A DNA stretch of 64,000 nt from Rhizobium sp. RM (GTDB taxonomy: Bacteria; Pseudomonadota; Alphaproteobacteria; Rhizobiales; Rhizobiaceae), in the NCBI RefSeq assembly GCF_013390595.1, contig NZ_JACAWV010000022.1:62001-126000 (forward strand), written 5' to 3'. A program made the translations under genes and the position numbers. Below the pieces are notes generated by a model, which was not told where the DNA came from, searched no databases, and worked only from the letters and a program-made list of their open reading frames with translations. Below, piece after piece: positions 43,110-51,855 of this stretch (positions are counted from its first letter, which is position 1; each line of letters opens with the position of its first letter).

Positions 43110-43415
43110 ATGGCAGAACTAGACCGCTGGCGACACATGCGGAGCGCACCGAAAGATGGCAGCCGCATTCTGGTGACCATTCGCCCCTCCGAACAGGGGC
43201 CGGGAACGGTCGACCTCGCCTACTGGTCGAATGGCGACAGATATGGTGCCGAAGCCTGGCGTTCCTCCGATTCCGCACCGGGCCGGATCATCGAATATGC
43301 CGATCCGGAGCTGAAGTGTTGGATGCCGATGCCCTCGGCCAATCTGGAACAGATGACATTGCCGTCCCCCTGGGAGGGTGAGGATGCGCAGGAGCTGGAC
43401 GGATCAGGCATCTAA
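43110..43415 (+). CDS. small conserved protein
   Basis: A 101-residue protein of the W-R-x-M-R-S-A-P-K-D-G-S-R-I-L type (residues about 7-21), ending in ELKCWMPMP plus a short acidic tail; this pattern is shared by small phage- and rhizobium-associated proteins of unknown function. An excellent ribosome binding site (GGGAGGA) precedes ATG 43110, which overrides the longer open frame to 43002. Confidence 0.7.
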   Translation: MAELDRWRHMRSAPKDGSRILVTIRPSEQGPGTVDLAYWSNGDRYGAEAWRSSDSAPGRIIEYADPELKCWMPMPSANLEQMTLPSPWEGEDAQELDGSGI

Positions 43416-43480
43416 CCCGGTCCTTGAGCGCGGAGCGCCGCATCACAATGCGTCCGAGGTCATTTTGCGGAGAGGCCGCC

Positions 43481-44170
43481 GTGCTCAATCTTGCCTTCTA
43501 TTGCGATCAGATCATCCCTGAAAACCGGGCAATCGACGAAAGGCTGCTGGCGGTGATGGCCGAAAAGGGCCGCGGACGGCGCATCGCCTATATTGCATCC
43601 GGGCCGGAGCCGGACAGGCGGTTTTTCCTCGAGCGCGTCGACTATTACGCGCAATACGGGCTCGATCTCTGTATCTTCCACGATCTGGATGAGACGCATG
43701 GTGCAGACGTTGAGGCGGCACTGTTTCGATGTAACGCTATCCACCTGACCGGCGGCCATACGGCAGATTTTCTCGCCCGCCTGAAACGAAGCGGGCTGAT
43801 GCCACGCCTCAGACAATGGGCTATCGACGGCGGTGTGCTGATTGGCACGAGTGCGGGCGCCATTCTGCTGACGCCCACAATTGCCACCGACGCGCTGTTT
43901 ACGGACACCGCACCGGAAGAAGCGATGGAGGAAACGGCACTCGATCTCGTGCCCTTCGAGTTCTTTCCGCACCTTGATGAGCGCCCGACATTTCTGGCCG
44001 ATCTGATCCGTTACAGCCGCTTCACGCCAAGACCCATTCTGGCGTGCCGGGATGGCGACGGGCTGGTGGTGAGCAATGGCCTGCTGGAATGCATCGGCCA
44101 CCCTCTGTGGATCAAGAAGGGTGAAACGCGCCCTGCCCGCACCATGCCGTTAAGCGCCATCAGTGCGTAG
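43481..44170 (+). CDS. peptidase S51 (dipeptidase E-like) family protein
   Basis: About 229 residues of the peptidase E family: IAYIASGPEPDRRFF, HLTGGHTADFLARL and the nucleophile motif GTSAGAILLTPT (Ser about residue 127). It may hydrolyse Asp-dipeptides or be a related serine peptidase. The start is uncertain: GTG 43481 has AGAGG 5 nt upstream; ATG 43448 or 43424 would lengthen it. Confidence 0.78.
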   Translation: MLNLAFYCDQIIPENRAIDERLLAVMAEKGRGRRIAYIASGPEPDRRFFLERVDYYAQYGLDLCIFHDLDETHGADVEAALFRCNAIHLTGGHTADFLARLKRSGLMPRLRQWAIDGGVLIGTSAGAILLTPTIATDALFTDTAPEEAMEETALDLVPFEFFPHLDERPTFLADLIRYSRFTPRPILACRDGDGLVVSNGLLECIGHPLWIKKGETRPARTMPLSAISA

Positions 44171-44245
44171 ACGCGAAGCGGCAAGACGATTATGTCAGCG
44201 GAGCGCTGCCTGCCGTATCTGTCTTTCCCATGATGAAGGTGAACC

Positions 44246-44920
44246 ATGACGTTCGAGACCAAGCTCAAGCCGCTCTCGCCAGATGATATCGATCTGGAGA
44301 CCCTGTTTGCCGATGGCCGGATGGCAAAGCAGATCCGCTTCATTCTCGAGGTCGAAAAGCTGAAAACCGTGCTGCGCATGACGCCGCTGCTCGATGCCTC
44401 CCGCCGGGAAAACGATGCCGAACACACCTGGGAACTGGCGCTGATGGCCGTTCTGCTGGCTGAATATGCCGACGAACCGGTCGATCTTGCCCGCGTGGTG
44501 AAGATGATCCTCATCCACGACATCGTCGAGATCGATGCTGGCGATACCTTCATCTACGACGCCAAGGCCGTGACGGATCAGGAAGCGCGCGAAATAGCCG
44601 CCGCCGACCGGCTGTTCGGCCTGCTGCCGGAAGATCAGGCAGCGGAGTTTCGCGCGCTCTGGGACGAGTTCGAGGCGAGAAAGACGCCCGAGGCGCGTTT
44701 TGCCAGAGCGATGGACCGGCTGCAGCCTTTGCTGCACAACTTCTTCACCAGCGGCGGCACCTGGCATTCCGCCGGTGTGACAAGGGATATGGTGATGGAA
44801 CGCAAGGCCGTCATCGCCGGTGCCTCCAGCCGCCTGTGGACGGCGGCGCAAAGCCTGATCGACGAGGGTGTGCGCCGGGAGTTTCTGGCTGAGGCCGCGC
44901 CTGTTGCTCCGCAGGAATAG
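44246..44920 (+). CDS. HD-domain hydrolase (YfbR/HDDC2-like)
   Basis: A 224-residue HD-domain protein: ENDAEHTWELALMAVLL (first His), MILIHDIVEIDAGDTF (His-Asp and downstream Asp), RAMDRLQPLLHNF. Resembles YfbR-type 5'-deoxynucleotidases of about 200 residues. Cytoplasmic; downstream of the peptidase gene on the same strand, 75 bp apart. Confidence 0.85.
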   Translation: MTFETKLKPLSPDDIDLETLFADGRMAKQIRFILEVEKLKTVLRMTPLLDASRRENDAEHTWELALMAVLLAEYADEPVDLARVVKMILIHDIVEIDAGDTFIYDAKAVTDQEAREIAAADRLFGLLPEDQAAEFRALWDEFEARKTPEARFARAMDRLQPLLHNFFTSGGTWHSAGVTRDMVMERKAVIAGASSRLWTAAQSLIDEGVRREFLAEAAPVAPQE

Positions 44921-44988
44921 TCATCAAACCCTGGTGTTTTCGGGATTTGCACGCAAGACTGCCTGAAGGAAGCATGGGAGACTGAACA

Positions 44989-45381
44989 ATGCGTTTGTCC
45001 GGCGGGTGTTTTTGCGGCGCGGTGGAATACGCGGTCGAGGATGCGTTCGTCTATGCCGCGATGTGCCACTGTTCGGGCTGTCGCCGTGCGACGGGATCGG
45101 CTTTCAAGGCCTTTGCCGGCATTCAGCGCGAAAAGCTTGTTGTGACCAAAGGCAACGCCGATCTGATGATCTATGGCCAGCCGGACAATCACGATGCCCA
45201 CTGCGGCATCTGCGGTTCGCTGCTCTATTCCCTCGTCCGTGATGCCGCCTGGGTGCATGTGACGATGGGTACGCTGGTGGACGCGCCCTCCATTCGCCCC
45301 ACCCACCACATTTTTGTTGGGTCGAAAGCGCCCTGGTACGAAATTACCGACGACCTGCCGCAATATGACGGTTTCAACTGA
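44989..45381 (+). CDS. GFA-family zinc protein
   Basis: A 130-residue glutathione-dependent formaldehyde-activating-enzyme-like (GFA/CENP-V) protein with the two zinc Cys clusters: GGCFCGAVEY, MCHCSGCRRATGSAF, and HCGICGSLLY. Substrate uncertain; many members are not formaldehyde enzymes. It ends 13 bp before the convergent EamA gene. Confidence 0.85.
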   Translation: MRLSGGCFCGAVEYAVEDAFVYAAMCHCSGCRRATGSAFKAFAGIQREKLVVTKGNADLMIYGQPDNHDAHCGICGSLLYSLVRDAAWVHVTMGTLVDAPSIRPTHHIFVGSKAPWYEITDDLPQYDGFN

Positions 45382-45394
45382 ACGCCCGGCATCC

Positions 45395-46333
45395 CTATTT
45401 GCCGCTTCTGACCGACCAGATCGCCCCGGCCATCAGGGCAAGCCCGACAAGCTGAATGGCGGACAGCGTATGGCCATAGACCTTCCAGTCAATGATGAAG
45501 GCCGTGAGCGGATAGACGAATTGCAGCACGGCAATGCGGCCGGTGCTCAGGCGGGCAAAACCGGCATACATCACCGCATAGGCAAGCCCGGTGTGAATGG
45601 CGCCAAGCCCGACCAGCCAGGCAATCGCCGCACCATCCGTCGGCCAGCCATAAAGTGCCGGCCACCAGAGGGTGAAGGCCGCGCCCACCAGGCATTGCCA
45701 CCATGACAGCGCAAAGGACGTGACCGAGGTCATGGACTTCGCCACCAGCGGCACACCGGCATAGATGAACGAGCCGAACAGACTCATGCCGAGGCCGAGC
45801 AGAAAGCCGTGGCTCAACGTGGCGGCACCCGCCAGCCCGTCCACCACGCCGGTGCTCAGCACCAGACCGGCAAAGGCGACAAGGGCGGCGAAAACCTGCG
45901 CCGAAGATACCTTTTCGCGCAGCAGCCAGGCACCCAGCGCCATCGTCCAGAACGGCTGGATGTGAAACACCACGGTCGAGATGCTGATGGAGGTTCTGGG
46001 AATGGCGGCGAAATGCAACGCCCAGCTCATGGTCATCAGGATGCCGGTGACAAGTGCGCCGAACAGCGCACGGCCGCGCAGCCTGATTTCCGGCAAACGC
46101 CGGGAAATGGCGCCCCAGATCAGAAGTGAAAGACAGCCGAAGGTGCAGCGAAACACCACGGTGGTGATGGGGTCCTGCCCCGCCTGCACCACAAAAACCC
46201 CGACTGTGCCAAGGATCAGCCCGCCCAGCACCAGCAGCATGGTGCCCTGACGCTCACGCGCCGAGGGTTCCCCGGTGAAGGGTGCGGGGGTGGATGACAG
46301 AACGGATGGTGCGGTCGGTTGCTGCGTGCTCAT
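45395..46333 (-). CDS. EamA/DMT family transporter
   Basis: A 312-residue inner-membrane transporter with ten predicted transmembrane helices in two EamA repeats (first about residues 30-165, second about 175-310). Such proteins export or import small metabolites. The frame opens to 46600, but ATG 46333 (MSTQQPTAPS) starts the family-like region. Divergent from a LysR gene that likely controls it. Confidence 0.88.
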   Translation of the reverse strand: MSTQQPTAPSVLSSTPAPFTGEPSARERQGTMLLVLGGLILGTVGVFVVQAGQDPITTVVFRCTFGCLSLLIWGAISRRLPEIRLRGRALFGALVTGILMTMSWALHFAAIPRTSISISTVVFHIQPFWTMALGAWLLREKVSSAQVFAALVAFAGLVLSTGVVDGLAGAATLSHGFLLGLGMSLFGSFIYAGVPLVAKSMTSVTSFALSWWQCLVGAAFTLWWPALYGWPTDGAAIAWLVGLGAIHTGLAYAVMYAGFARLSTGRIAVLQFVYPLTAFIIDWKVYGHTLSAIQLVGLALMAGAIWSVRSGK

Positions 46334-46370
46334 GGCAAGACAATCGCGCGAAGAGACTATCCTGAAAAGC

Positions 46371-46405
46371 GAATATTCATTAGGATAAGCATTCGATTTT
46401 CGAAT
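46371..46405. promoter_or_regulatory. LysR binding region (GAATATTC and ATTCGATTTTCGAAT)
   Basis: A perfect palindrome GAATATTC (46371-46378) and a second inverted repeat ATTCG-ATTTT-CGAAT (46391-46405) sit between the divergent EamA and LysR genes. Both are built from ATTC/GAAT halves. Confidence 0.5.
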
Positions 46406-46418
46406 GAGAGAAGTTGCC

Positions 46419-47291
46419 ATGCACGACCTGCAGATCGACTGGCTGCGCGCCTTTATCGCGGTGGTGGATTCCGGCTCGATTACGGCGGCATCCCGGCAGG
46501 TTTCCCGCTCGCAATCTGCCGTCAGCATGCAGCTTAAAAAGCTGGAGGATTGTGTCGGGCATACGCTGCTCGATCGTGGTCCGCGCACTCTCTCGCTCAC
46601 GCCGGCCGGTATCGATCTCCTGTCTTACGCCCGGCAACTGACGGAACTGCACGGGCGGGCGCAACTGGCCATGCGCGGCGCCACCATTTCGGGCAAGGTC
46701 AGCATAGGCGTGCCGGACGATTATATCTCCAGCCATTTTGCGCTGATGCTGCGTTCGCTCGCCACCCGCTTTACCGATGTCGAGATTACGGTGGTCTGTG
46801 AACCGTCCAGCTCGCTCCTGCCGCGCATCGATCGGGGCGATCTGGACGTGGCGCTGGTGACACGCGACACGGCCGCACGCGGTGAACCGGACAGAGGCCG
46901 CTTCCTGTTTCACGAACCTCTGGTCTGGGTCGCCTCCGACCAGCACGAAGCCTGGCGCAGAGACCCCTTGCCGCTGGCGCTGCACGAACTCGGCAACAGG
47001 TTTCGAAACGAGGTTCTGGCCGGCATCGAGGCGCTGGGGCGTGACTACCGCGTTGTCTATGGTTCGCCCAACATTACCGGGCAACTCGCCATCGTCGAAG
47101 CCGGCCTCGCAGTCGCCGCAGTCGCCCGCTGCAGCGCCCCCGCCCACCTCAAACTGCTGGACACCCGCCACGGCCTGCCCGACCTGCCCAAAATGGAAGT
47201 TGCCCTTGTGCGAAGCCGGGATTCCAGACGCTCCGCAGCGGTGGAAGCGATCTATAACGAGGTGCTGCAGACGCTTGATGCGCAGGCGTGA
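46419..47291 (+). CDS. LysR family transcriptional regulator
   Basis: A 290-residue LysR regulator (HDLQIDWLRAFIAVVDSGSITAASRQVSRSQSAVSMQLKKLEDCVG). ATG 46419 has AGAAG upstream; ATG 46404 is possible. Divergent from the EamA transporter gene and ending 18 bp before the convergent GntR gene. Confidence 0.9.
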   Translation: MHDLQIDWLRAFIAVVDSGSITAASRQVSRSQSAVSMQLKKLEDCVGHTLLDRGPRTLSLTPAGIDLLSYARQLTELHGRAQLAMRGATISGKVSIGVPDDYISSHFALMLRSLATRFTDVEITVVCEPSSSLLPRIDRGDLDVALVTRDTAARGEPDRGRFLFHEPLVWVASDQHEAWRRDPLPLALHELGNRFRNEVLAGIEALGRDYRVVYGSPNITGQLAIVEAGLAVAAVARCSAPAHLKLLDTRHGLPDLPKMEVALVRSRDSRRSAAVEAIYNEVLQTLDAQA

Positions 47292-47309
47292 GGAGCCCCT
47301 GGCCCGAAA

Positions 47310-48059
47310 TCAGGAGAAGTTTTCCAGTACAGCCATGAAGGTGTGGCGGTCGCCCTGCCCTTCGGTCAGGCGCACACGACCCTCGATATCAGCCAGATGG
47401 TGGTCCATCAGGCCCTGTGCCTTGCCCAGATCCTTGGCTTTCAGGGCTGAGACGATCATGCGGTGATGATCTGCGCCGCAGTCGTCCTGTTTCTCTTCTT
47501 CGTAAAGCGCCATGACGAGCGACAGGCGGGCGACGATCTTCGACAGCACCTCTGTCAGCACGGCGTTGCCGGCCAGTTCCGCCAGCACGATATGGAATTT
47601 GCCCGACAGCACCGTCTTCGACTTCTCGTCGCCGTGATGGTGGATGTGTTCTTCCTCGTCGGTCAGCTTTTCCAGCGCATCCAGTTGTTCTGCCGTTGCC
47701 CGTGCCATGACGAGTTCGAGAATGACATGCTCGATCTTGCGGCGGGACTCGAACAGAGCCTTCGCCTCCTCGATGCCGGGTTCCGCAACGAAGGTGCCAC
47801 GGTTCTTCTTGCGCTCGAGAAGGTGATCGCTTTCGAGAACGCCGAGTGCGCCGCGCACGACGGTGCGGCTGACACCGAAATGATCGGCGATCGCATCCTC
47901 AAGGATCTTGGTGCCGGGTTTCAGCGCGCCTTCGCCAATTGCATTGGCAAGCGTGGTGCGGATGCGTTCCGAAACGTCGTCATTGTTGTTTTCGGCCGCA
48001 TCAGCCGCGCCGCTTGTTTTTGGCGCAGCCTTGGGGCTTTGACGGCGCGTCTTCTTCAT
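47310..48059 (-). CDS. GntR family regulator (FCD domain)
   Basis: A 249-residue GntR regulator: low-complexity N-terminal 30 residues, winged HTH at about 30-95 (IGEGALKPGTKILEDAIADHFGVSRTVVRGALGVLESDHLLERKKNRGTFV) and a C-terminal FCD effector domain with metal-type His (GKFHIVLAELAGN, DHHRMI, DHHL). ATG 48059 chosen. It follows the isomerase and ABC genes on the same strand and may report on their substrate. Confidence 0.88.
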   Translation of the reverse strand: MKKTRRQSPKAAPKTSGAADAAENNNDDVSERIRTTLANAIGEGALKPGTKILEDAIADHFGVSRTVVRGALGVLESDHLLERKKNRGTFVAEPGIEEAKALFESRRKIEHVILELVMARATAEQLDALEKLTDEEEHIHHHGDEKSKTVLSGKFHIVLAELAGNAVLTEVLSKIVARLSLVMALYEEEKQDDCGADHHRMIVSALKAKDLGKAQGLMDHHLADIEGRVRLTEGQGDRHTFMAVLENFS

Positions 48060-48209
48060 GTGCTGCTCCAGATGCGACCGGCCTTTACCGATCTGATTAT
48101 TTCCATGAGAATATTTCTGCGTATATCCGAACCGCCGCAAAATACAGCCCATGTTCTTGCTATTTGGTTAGGACCGGCGGCATTCGCCGCCAGCCCCGAG
48201 CGGGCCGTT

Positions 48210-49340
48210 TCAGGCCGCGTGTTTCTTGGTTGAGGGCTGCGACAGCGCAATGCCGTTTTCTGTGCAGACCGTTTCGATGTGCCGGGCCGAATTCCGGATG
48301 AAGGCGATCGCCTCGTTGAAACCGTAGGACTGCGTCTCGTAGGTCGGATAACCGTACTGGCTTGCCTCATAGGTTTCCCAATCCGGGATCTCGCCGGCCG
48401 AGACACGGAGTTCGAAGGCATCGACCATGGCGAGATAGGCGTCCTGCTCTTCGGCCGTCAGGTCCGGGTGGCTGGCCCGCCAGACCGGATCGTGAAGCTG
48501 AATGCACTGGCGCGGATTGGCCTTGCGTGGTTTGTCTTCCACCGAAGCGGCCACTTCCAGTGAAAGGTTCAGCGCCGGATTGGCCTTGGCAAGAATGGGA
48601 ATGATGACCGAAAAATCCACGATGCCACGGCCGACAGGCCGGGTCTGGAAATCGAAACCGCCGGGCGCACGCCCGACATAGGCATCCTTGATATGGGTCT
48701 GGCGCACATAGGGCGCGACGCGCCTGGCGGCGAAGACCGGATGTTCGGCGCGCTGCAGGCCATTTGCCGTGTCGAATACCACGCCCATGCAGTCCTCGCC
48801 CACGGTCTCGATCATCCGCAGGATTTCGAAAGAGGTGATCTCGTCATGGGTTTCCATGTTGAGATGCACGCCATTGGCGCGCGCCACCGGCGCAAGGCTC
48901 AAAAGCACCTTTTCGGTCGCCCGCAACTGCTCGTCCCAGGTCACATCGGTACGGAACCGGTCGTTGGCCAGCCGTCCGCGATATTCGGACTTGAAGTTGC
49001 CGGGTGAGACCCAGAGTTCATGGCAGCCGATGGCGGCGCTTGCCTCGATCATGCGGGTAAAACCAAGCATGATGTCGCCATCGCCGATGGCACGGAACTC
49101 CGGGGCCTCGGCGCTGCAATAAGGATTGATCTTGCCAACCCCGCTCTCGAGGTACAGACCGAGTTCATCGGCCCTGGCGCGGATATCCCTGAGTTCGCCC
49201 TTGTCCAGTGTCGGGCTCATGTCGAGAACCGTGCTGAAGAAAATCCCTGAAAGGCCAAGCTCCTTGACATGTTCCAGGCTTTTGATCGGGCCGCGCTTTT
49301 TGACCTCGGGCAGTTTCTGTCCGTCAATGCCAAGTCTCAT
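48210..49340 (-). CDS. sugar phosphate isomerase/epimerase-like TIM-barrel protein
   Basis: A 376-residue xylose-isomerase-like/AP-endonuclease-2-fold TIM barrel. Metal-ligand-like positions are present: Glu in NMETHDE, Asp in VVFDTANG, His/Asp in QTHIKDAYV and Glu in LSLEVA. The family covers sugar, hydroxypyruvate, inosose and ketose isomerases and dehydratases; substrate unknown. The start at ATG 49340 has AGGAGT 6 nt upstream; the longer frame is rejected. It lies downstream of the permease and binding-protein genes in a minus-strand operon with sigma-54 promoter. Confidence 0.88.
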   Translation of the reverse strand: MRLGIDGQKLPEVKKRGPIKSLEHVKELGLSGIFFSTVLDMSPTLDKGELRDIRARADELGLYLESGVGKINPYCSAEAPEFRAIGDGDIMLGFTRMIEASAAIGCHELWVSPGNFKSEYRGRLANDRFRTDVTWDEQLRATEKVLLSLAPVARANGVHLNMETHDEITSFEILRMIETVGEDCMGVVFDTANGLQRAEHPVFAARRVAPYVRQTHIKDAYVGRAPGGFDFQTRPVGRGIVDFSVIIPILAKANPALNLSLEVAASVEDKPRKANPRQCIQLHDPVWRASHPDLTAEEQDAYLAMVDAFELRVSAGEIPDWETYEASQYGYPTYETQSYGFNEAIAFIRNSARHIETVCTENGIALSQPSTKKHAA

Positions 49341-49432
49341 GATGTACTCCTTCTGATGTTTCCTGACCGGATGCGCTGCTATGGCGATCCTGCTTGCTTG
49401 GTGTGTGTGGCCCCGTGAGCAGTGGGCGTGCG

Positions 49433-50305
49433 TCAGCCGCCCTTGCCTTTCTGGGGTTCTGATCCCGCGCCACGGCCTTTCGGAGCGAGGTGTTTTTCGA
49501 GAAAATGCTGACCGATCGAAGCAACGGTGGTGATGGCGAGGTACCAGAGCGAGGCAACGCACAGGAGTTCAATCACCAGGAAGTTGCGGGCATAGATGGC
49601 CTGCGCCTGCGTCAACAGATCCTGCATGCCGATGACCGAAACGATGGCACTCGCCTTCAACATGCCGATGGCCTGGTTGCCGGTGGGCGGCACGATCAGG
49701 CGAATGGCCTGCGGCAGAACCACGGTTCGCAGGGTCTGCAACGGTCTCAACCCCAGCGATGAGGCGGCCTCGCGCTGGCCGCGATCAACAGCCGTCAGAC
49801 CGCTGCGGATGATTTCGCTCATATTGGCCGCCTCATGCAGGCCGAGTGCAAGAAAGCCCGCCAGTGCCGGCGTGACGAGGTCGTTGACCGATATCGAATA
49901 GGCGCCGATGCCGATTTCAGGCACGAACAGCGCAATGTTGAACCAGAAGAAGATCTGCACGATCAGCGGCACCCCGCGAAACCACCAGACGAAACCGACC
50001 GCCATCGCCTTCAGCACGATGTTCTGGCTGGTTGCCATGATGGCGACGATGCAGCCGACGACGATGCCGGCGACCATCGCGCCAGCCGTCAGCTCCAGCG
50101 TCAGCACGACGCCATCGAGAATGACCGGGTCGACCATGTAGCGTGGAATTTCGCTCCACTGTACGCTCTGGTTCCTGCCGATGACGACGAGGACGAGGGC
50201 CAGCGCGAGGATCGCGCTGGCTGCGGATGCGACTTGCCCCCACCGTATCGGCTTGCCGACCGGAGGTGCGATGGCCATGCTGACGGGTTGAGCAAAAAGG
50301 GCCAT
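49433..50305 (-). CDS. polar amino-acid-type ABC transporter permease
   Basis: A 290-residue HisM/GlnP-type permease with about five or six membrane helices and the conserved cytoplasmic loop EAANMSEIIRSGLTAVDRGQREAASSLGLRPLQTLRTVVLPQAIRL. It follows the binding-protein gene by 3 nt. No dedicated ATPase gene is in this operon. Substrate probably a polar or amino-acid-like solute. Confidence 0.9.
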   Translation of the reverse strand: MALFAQPVSMAIAPPVGKPIRWGQVASAASAILALALVLVVIGRNQSVQWSEIPRYMVDPVILDGVVLTLELTAGAMVAGIVVGCIVAIMATSQNIVLKAMAVGFVWWFRGVPLIVQIFFWFNIALFVPEIGIGAYSISVNDLVTPALAGFLALGLHEAANMSEIIRSGLTAVDRGQREAASSLGLRPLQTLRTVVLPQAIRLIVPPTGNQAIGMLKASAIVSVIGMQDLLTQAQAIYARNFLVIELLCVASLWYLAITTVASIGQHFLEKHLAPKGRGAGSEPQKGKGG

Positions 50306-50308
50306 GGC

Positions 50309-51241
50309 TCAGTTCACCGGCATGCTGGCTGCATCGTTGAACTTCACGGTCTTCACCGCCAGCGGGCCGAGGCCCCATTTCTCCATGATCGCGAGGTAGG
50401 CGCCGCTATCGACCATGTGCTGCAGCGAGGCGATGACCGTGTCGCGCAGTTGCGGGTTGTCCTTGGAGGTCAGCATGCCGAGGTAACCGACGGCGAGCCG
50501 AACATCGGGCAACGCTTGCAGACCAACGCCCTTTCCGGTCTGGTTTTCTGTGGTGTAGACGCTGGTGGCGTAACCGTTCACCGTCGCATCGGCACGGCCG
50601 GTGCGCACGGCCTGCAGCACGTCCGGCATCTTGGGAATGGACATGATGTTCATCGGCGTCGTGCATTTGGCCGAGGCTGCTTCCACCAGACGCGCCTGGA
50701 ACGTGCCGACCGGCACGGCGACCTTCTTGCCGCACAGGTCTTCCATGCTCTTGATGCCGAGCGGGTTGCCCTTGATGGTCATGATGGTGGTCGCATCATA
50801 CATGTAGTCGATGACATCGACCTGCTTTTCCAGCTCCACATCGTCGTTGATGCCGGAGATCGTCATGTCGAAACGCTTGGACAGAACGGCCGGAACGATT
50901 GCCGCACCGGCGCCGACATTGGTCATCTGCACATCGACACCGAGAATGACACCCAGCGCCGCAGCGATATCGGCATCGATCCCGATCAGCTTGCCGTCTT
51001 CGGCCTGAAAGCTGATCGGCGGCGTCAGATCGGTCGCAACCTTAATGGCCTTCCTGTCCTTGATCGCGGCCGGCAGGCTGTCGGCCAGCGTCTGGTTGAA
51101 CGTGACGCCGGGAAGTTTGGCGACATCGGCATCCGGCACCATTTTCATCGCCGTTCCCTCGGCCGCCTGTGCAGAGGTGGCAAGCAGTACGAAGGCAAGG
51201 CCGGTCAGGCTGTCTTTGAGACGTTTGTTGAAGCTGCGCAT
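50309..51241 (-). CDS. ABC transporter substrate-binding protein (polar amino-acid type)
   Basis: A 310-residue periplasmic binding protein of the SBP_bac_3 family. Sec signal peptide about residues 1-26 (SLTGLAFVLLATSAQA). The fold core carries PPISFQAEDGKLIGIDADIAAALG, FDMTISGINDD and VAVPVGTFQ. ATG 51241 has a GGGG Shine-Dalgarno and sits about 30 bp downstream of a sigma-54 promoter start region. First gene of the leftward operon. Confidence 0.9.
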   Translation of the reverse strand: MRSFNKRLKDSLTGLAFVLLATSAQAAEGTAMKMVPDADVAKLPGVTFNQTLADSLPAAIKDRKAIKVATDLTPPISFQAEDGKLIGIDADIAAALGVILGVDVQMTNVGAGAAIVPAVLSKRFDMTISGINDDVELEKQVDVIDYMYDATTIMTIKGNPLGIKSMEDLCGKKVAVPVGTFQARLVEAASAKCTTPMNIMSIPKMPDVLQAVRTGRADATVNGYATSVYTTENQTGKGVGLQALPDVRLAVGYLGMLTSKDNPQLRDTVIASLQHMVDSGAYLAIMEKWGLGPLAVKTVKFNDAASMPVN

Positions 51242-51281
51242 GTTGATCCCCTTTTTATGGCGTGTGGTACGAAAACTGTAA

Positions 51282-51298
51282 TGCAATCACCGTGCCAA
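51282..51298 (-). promoter_or_regulatory. sigma-54 promoter driving the leftward operon
   Basis: On the minus strand the sequence reads TTGGCACGGTGATTGCA, a full -24/-12 element with GG and GC separated by exactly 10 bp. Transcription should start about 51271, 30 bp before the binding-protein ATG. Confidence 0.85.
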
Positions 51299-51584
51299 GT
51301 TGGGGTGTGGAGAGATAATGGGTTGTTCTGTAATGATTATTTTTGCCACGCATTGCGCAAAATTAATTTCGAACAAAGTTTCGCACAAACATTCGAAACA
51401 TCAATGATTAAAAAATGACCTGATGCATCTCGTTGGTATGGCGACCTCAAGGATAATCTGGCTAAGGCGCTGAAATAAAACAGGATTGTCGATATTGGCT
51501 CGCTTGCTGACAAACCCGTTTATGGCGGGAAAACCGTAAAAATCAGCCATTTGAGGCGTAAATTATTGCTTAACGAATAGGCGC

Positions 51585-51603
51585 AGGCACTGAGAAAGTG
51601 CCT
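51585..51603. promoter_or_regulatory. NtrC-like enhancer site
   Basis: AGGCACTGAGAAAGTGCCT: inverted repeat with GCAC-N7-GTGC, the NtrC spacing. It is about 140 bp upstream of the rightward sigma-54 promoter and about 290 bp upstream of the leftward one, so it could serve both. Confidence 0.55.
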
Positions 51604-51675
51604 ATATTGTAAGTTCGGATGTTATTTCTGACAAACATAATTATATTCATGCGAAAGTATAAAAAGCAAAAATAA

Positions 51676-51696
51676 CAACGCAAAATCATTGCGTTG
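51676..51696. promoter_or_regulatory. perfect 8-bp inverted repeat CAACGCAA-N5-TTGCGTTG
   Basis: Perfect arms CAACGCAA and TTGCGTTG with a 5-bp spacer, ending 29 bp upstream of the rightward sigma-54 promoter. Suits a repressor or activator dimer; the GntR regulator at 47310 is a candidate. Confidence 0.5.
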
Positions 51697-51725
51697 ATTG
51701 AAATACGGTCGATCTGAATCGCAAG

Positions 51726-51742
51726 TTGGCACACCGCTTGCA
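51726..51742 (+). promoter_or_regulatory. sigma-54 promoter driving the rightward operon
   Basis: TTGGCACACCGCTTGCA, GG-N10-GC. Start about 51753. This makes an ATG at 51754 leaderless and supports the later start at 51856 for the ATPase. Confidence 0.85.
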
Positions 51743-51855
51743 ACGTCTTCGCCATGACCCAGACAAAACTCAAAATCGCCGATCGACCGCTCCAGCGCCT
51801 GATGCCAGGCCGCGGGAGCCTTGCGTCACATCAGGTGCAACCCGAGGGAAAGTTC

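Noticed and set aside
51754-51855. Upstream ATG of the ATPase gene
   Set aside because: It coincides with the predicted sigma-54 transcript start and lacks a ribosome binding site; ATG 51856 has one.
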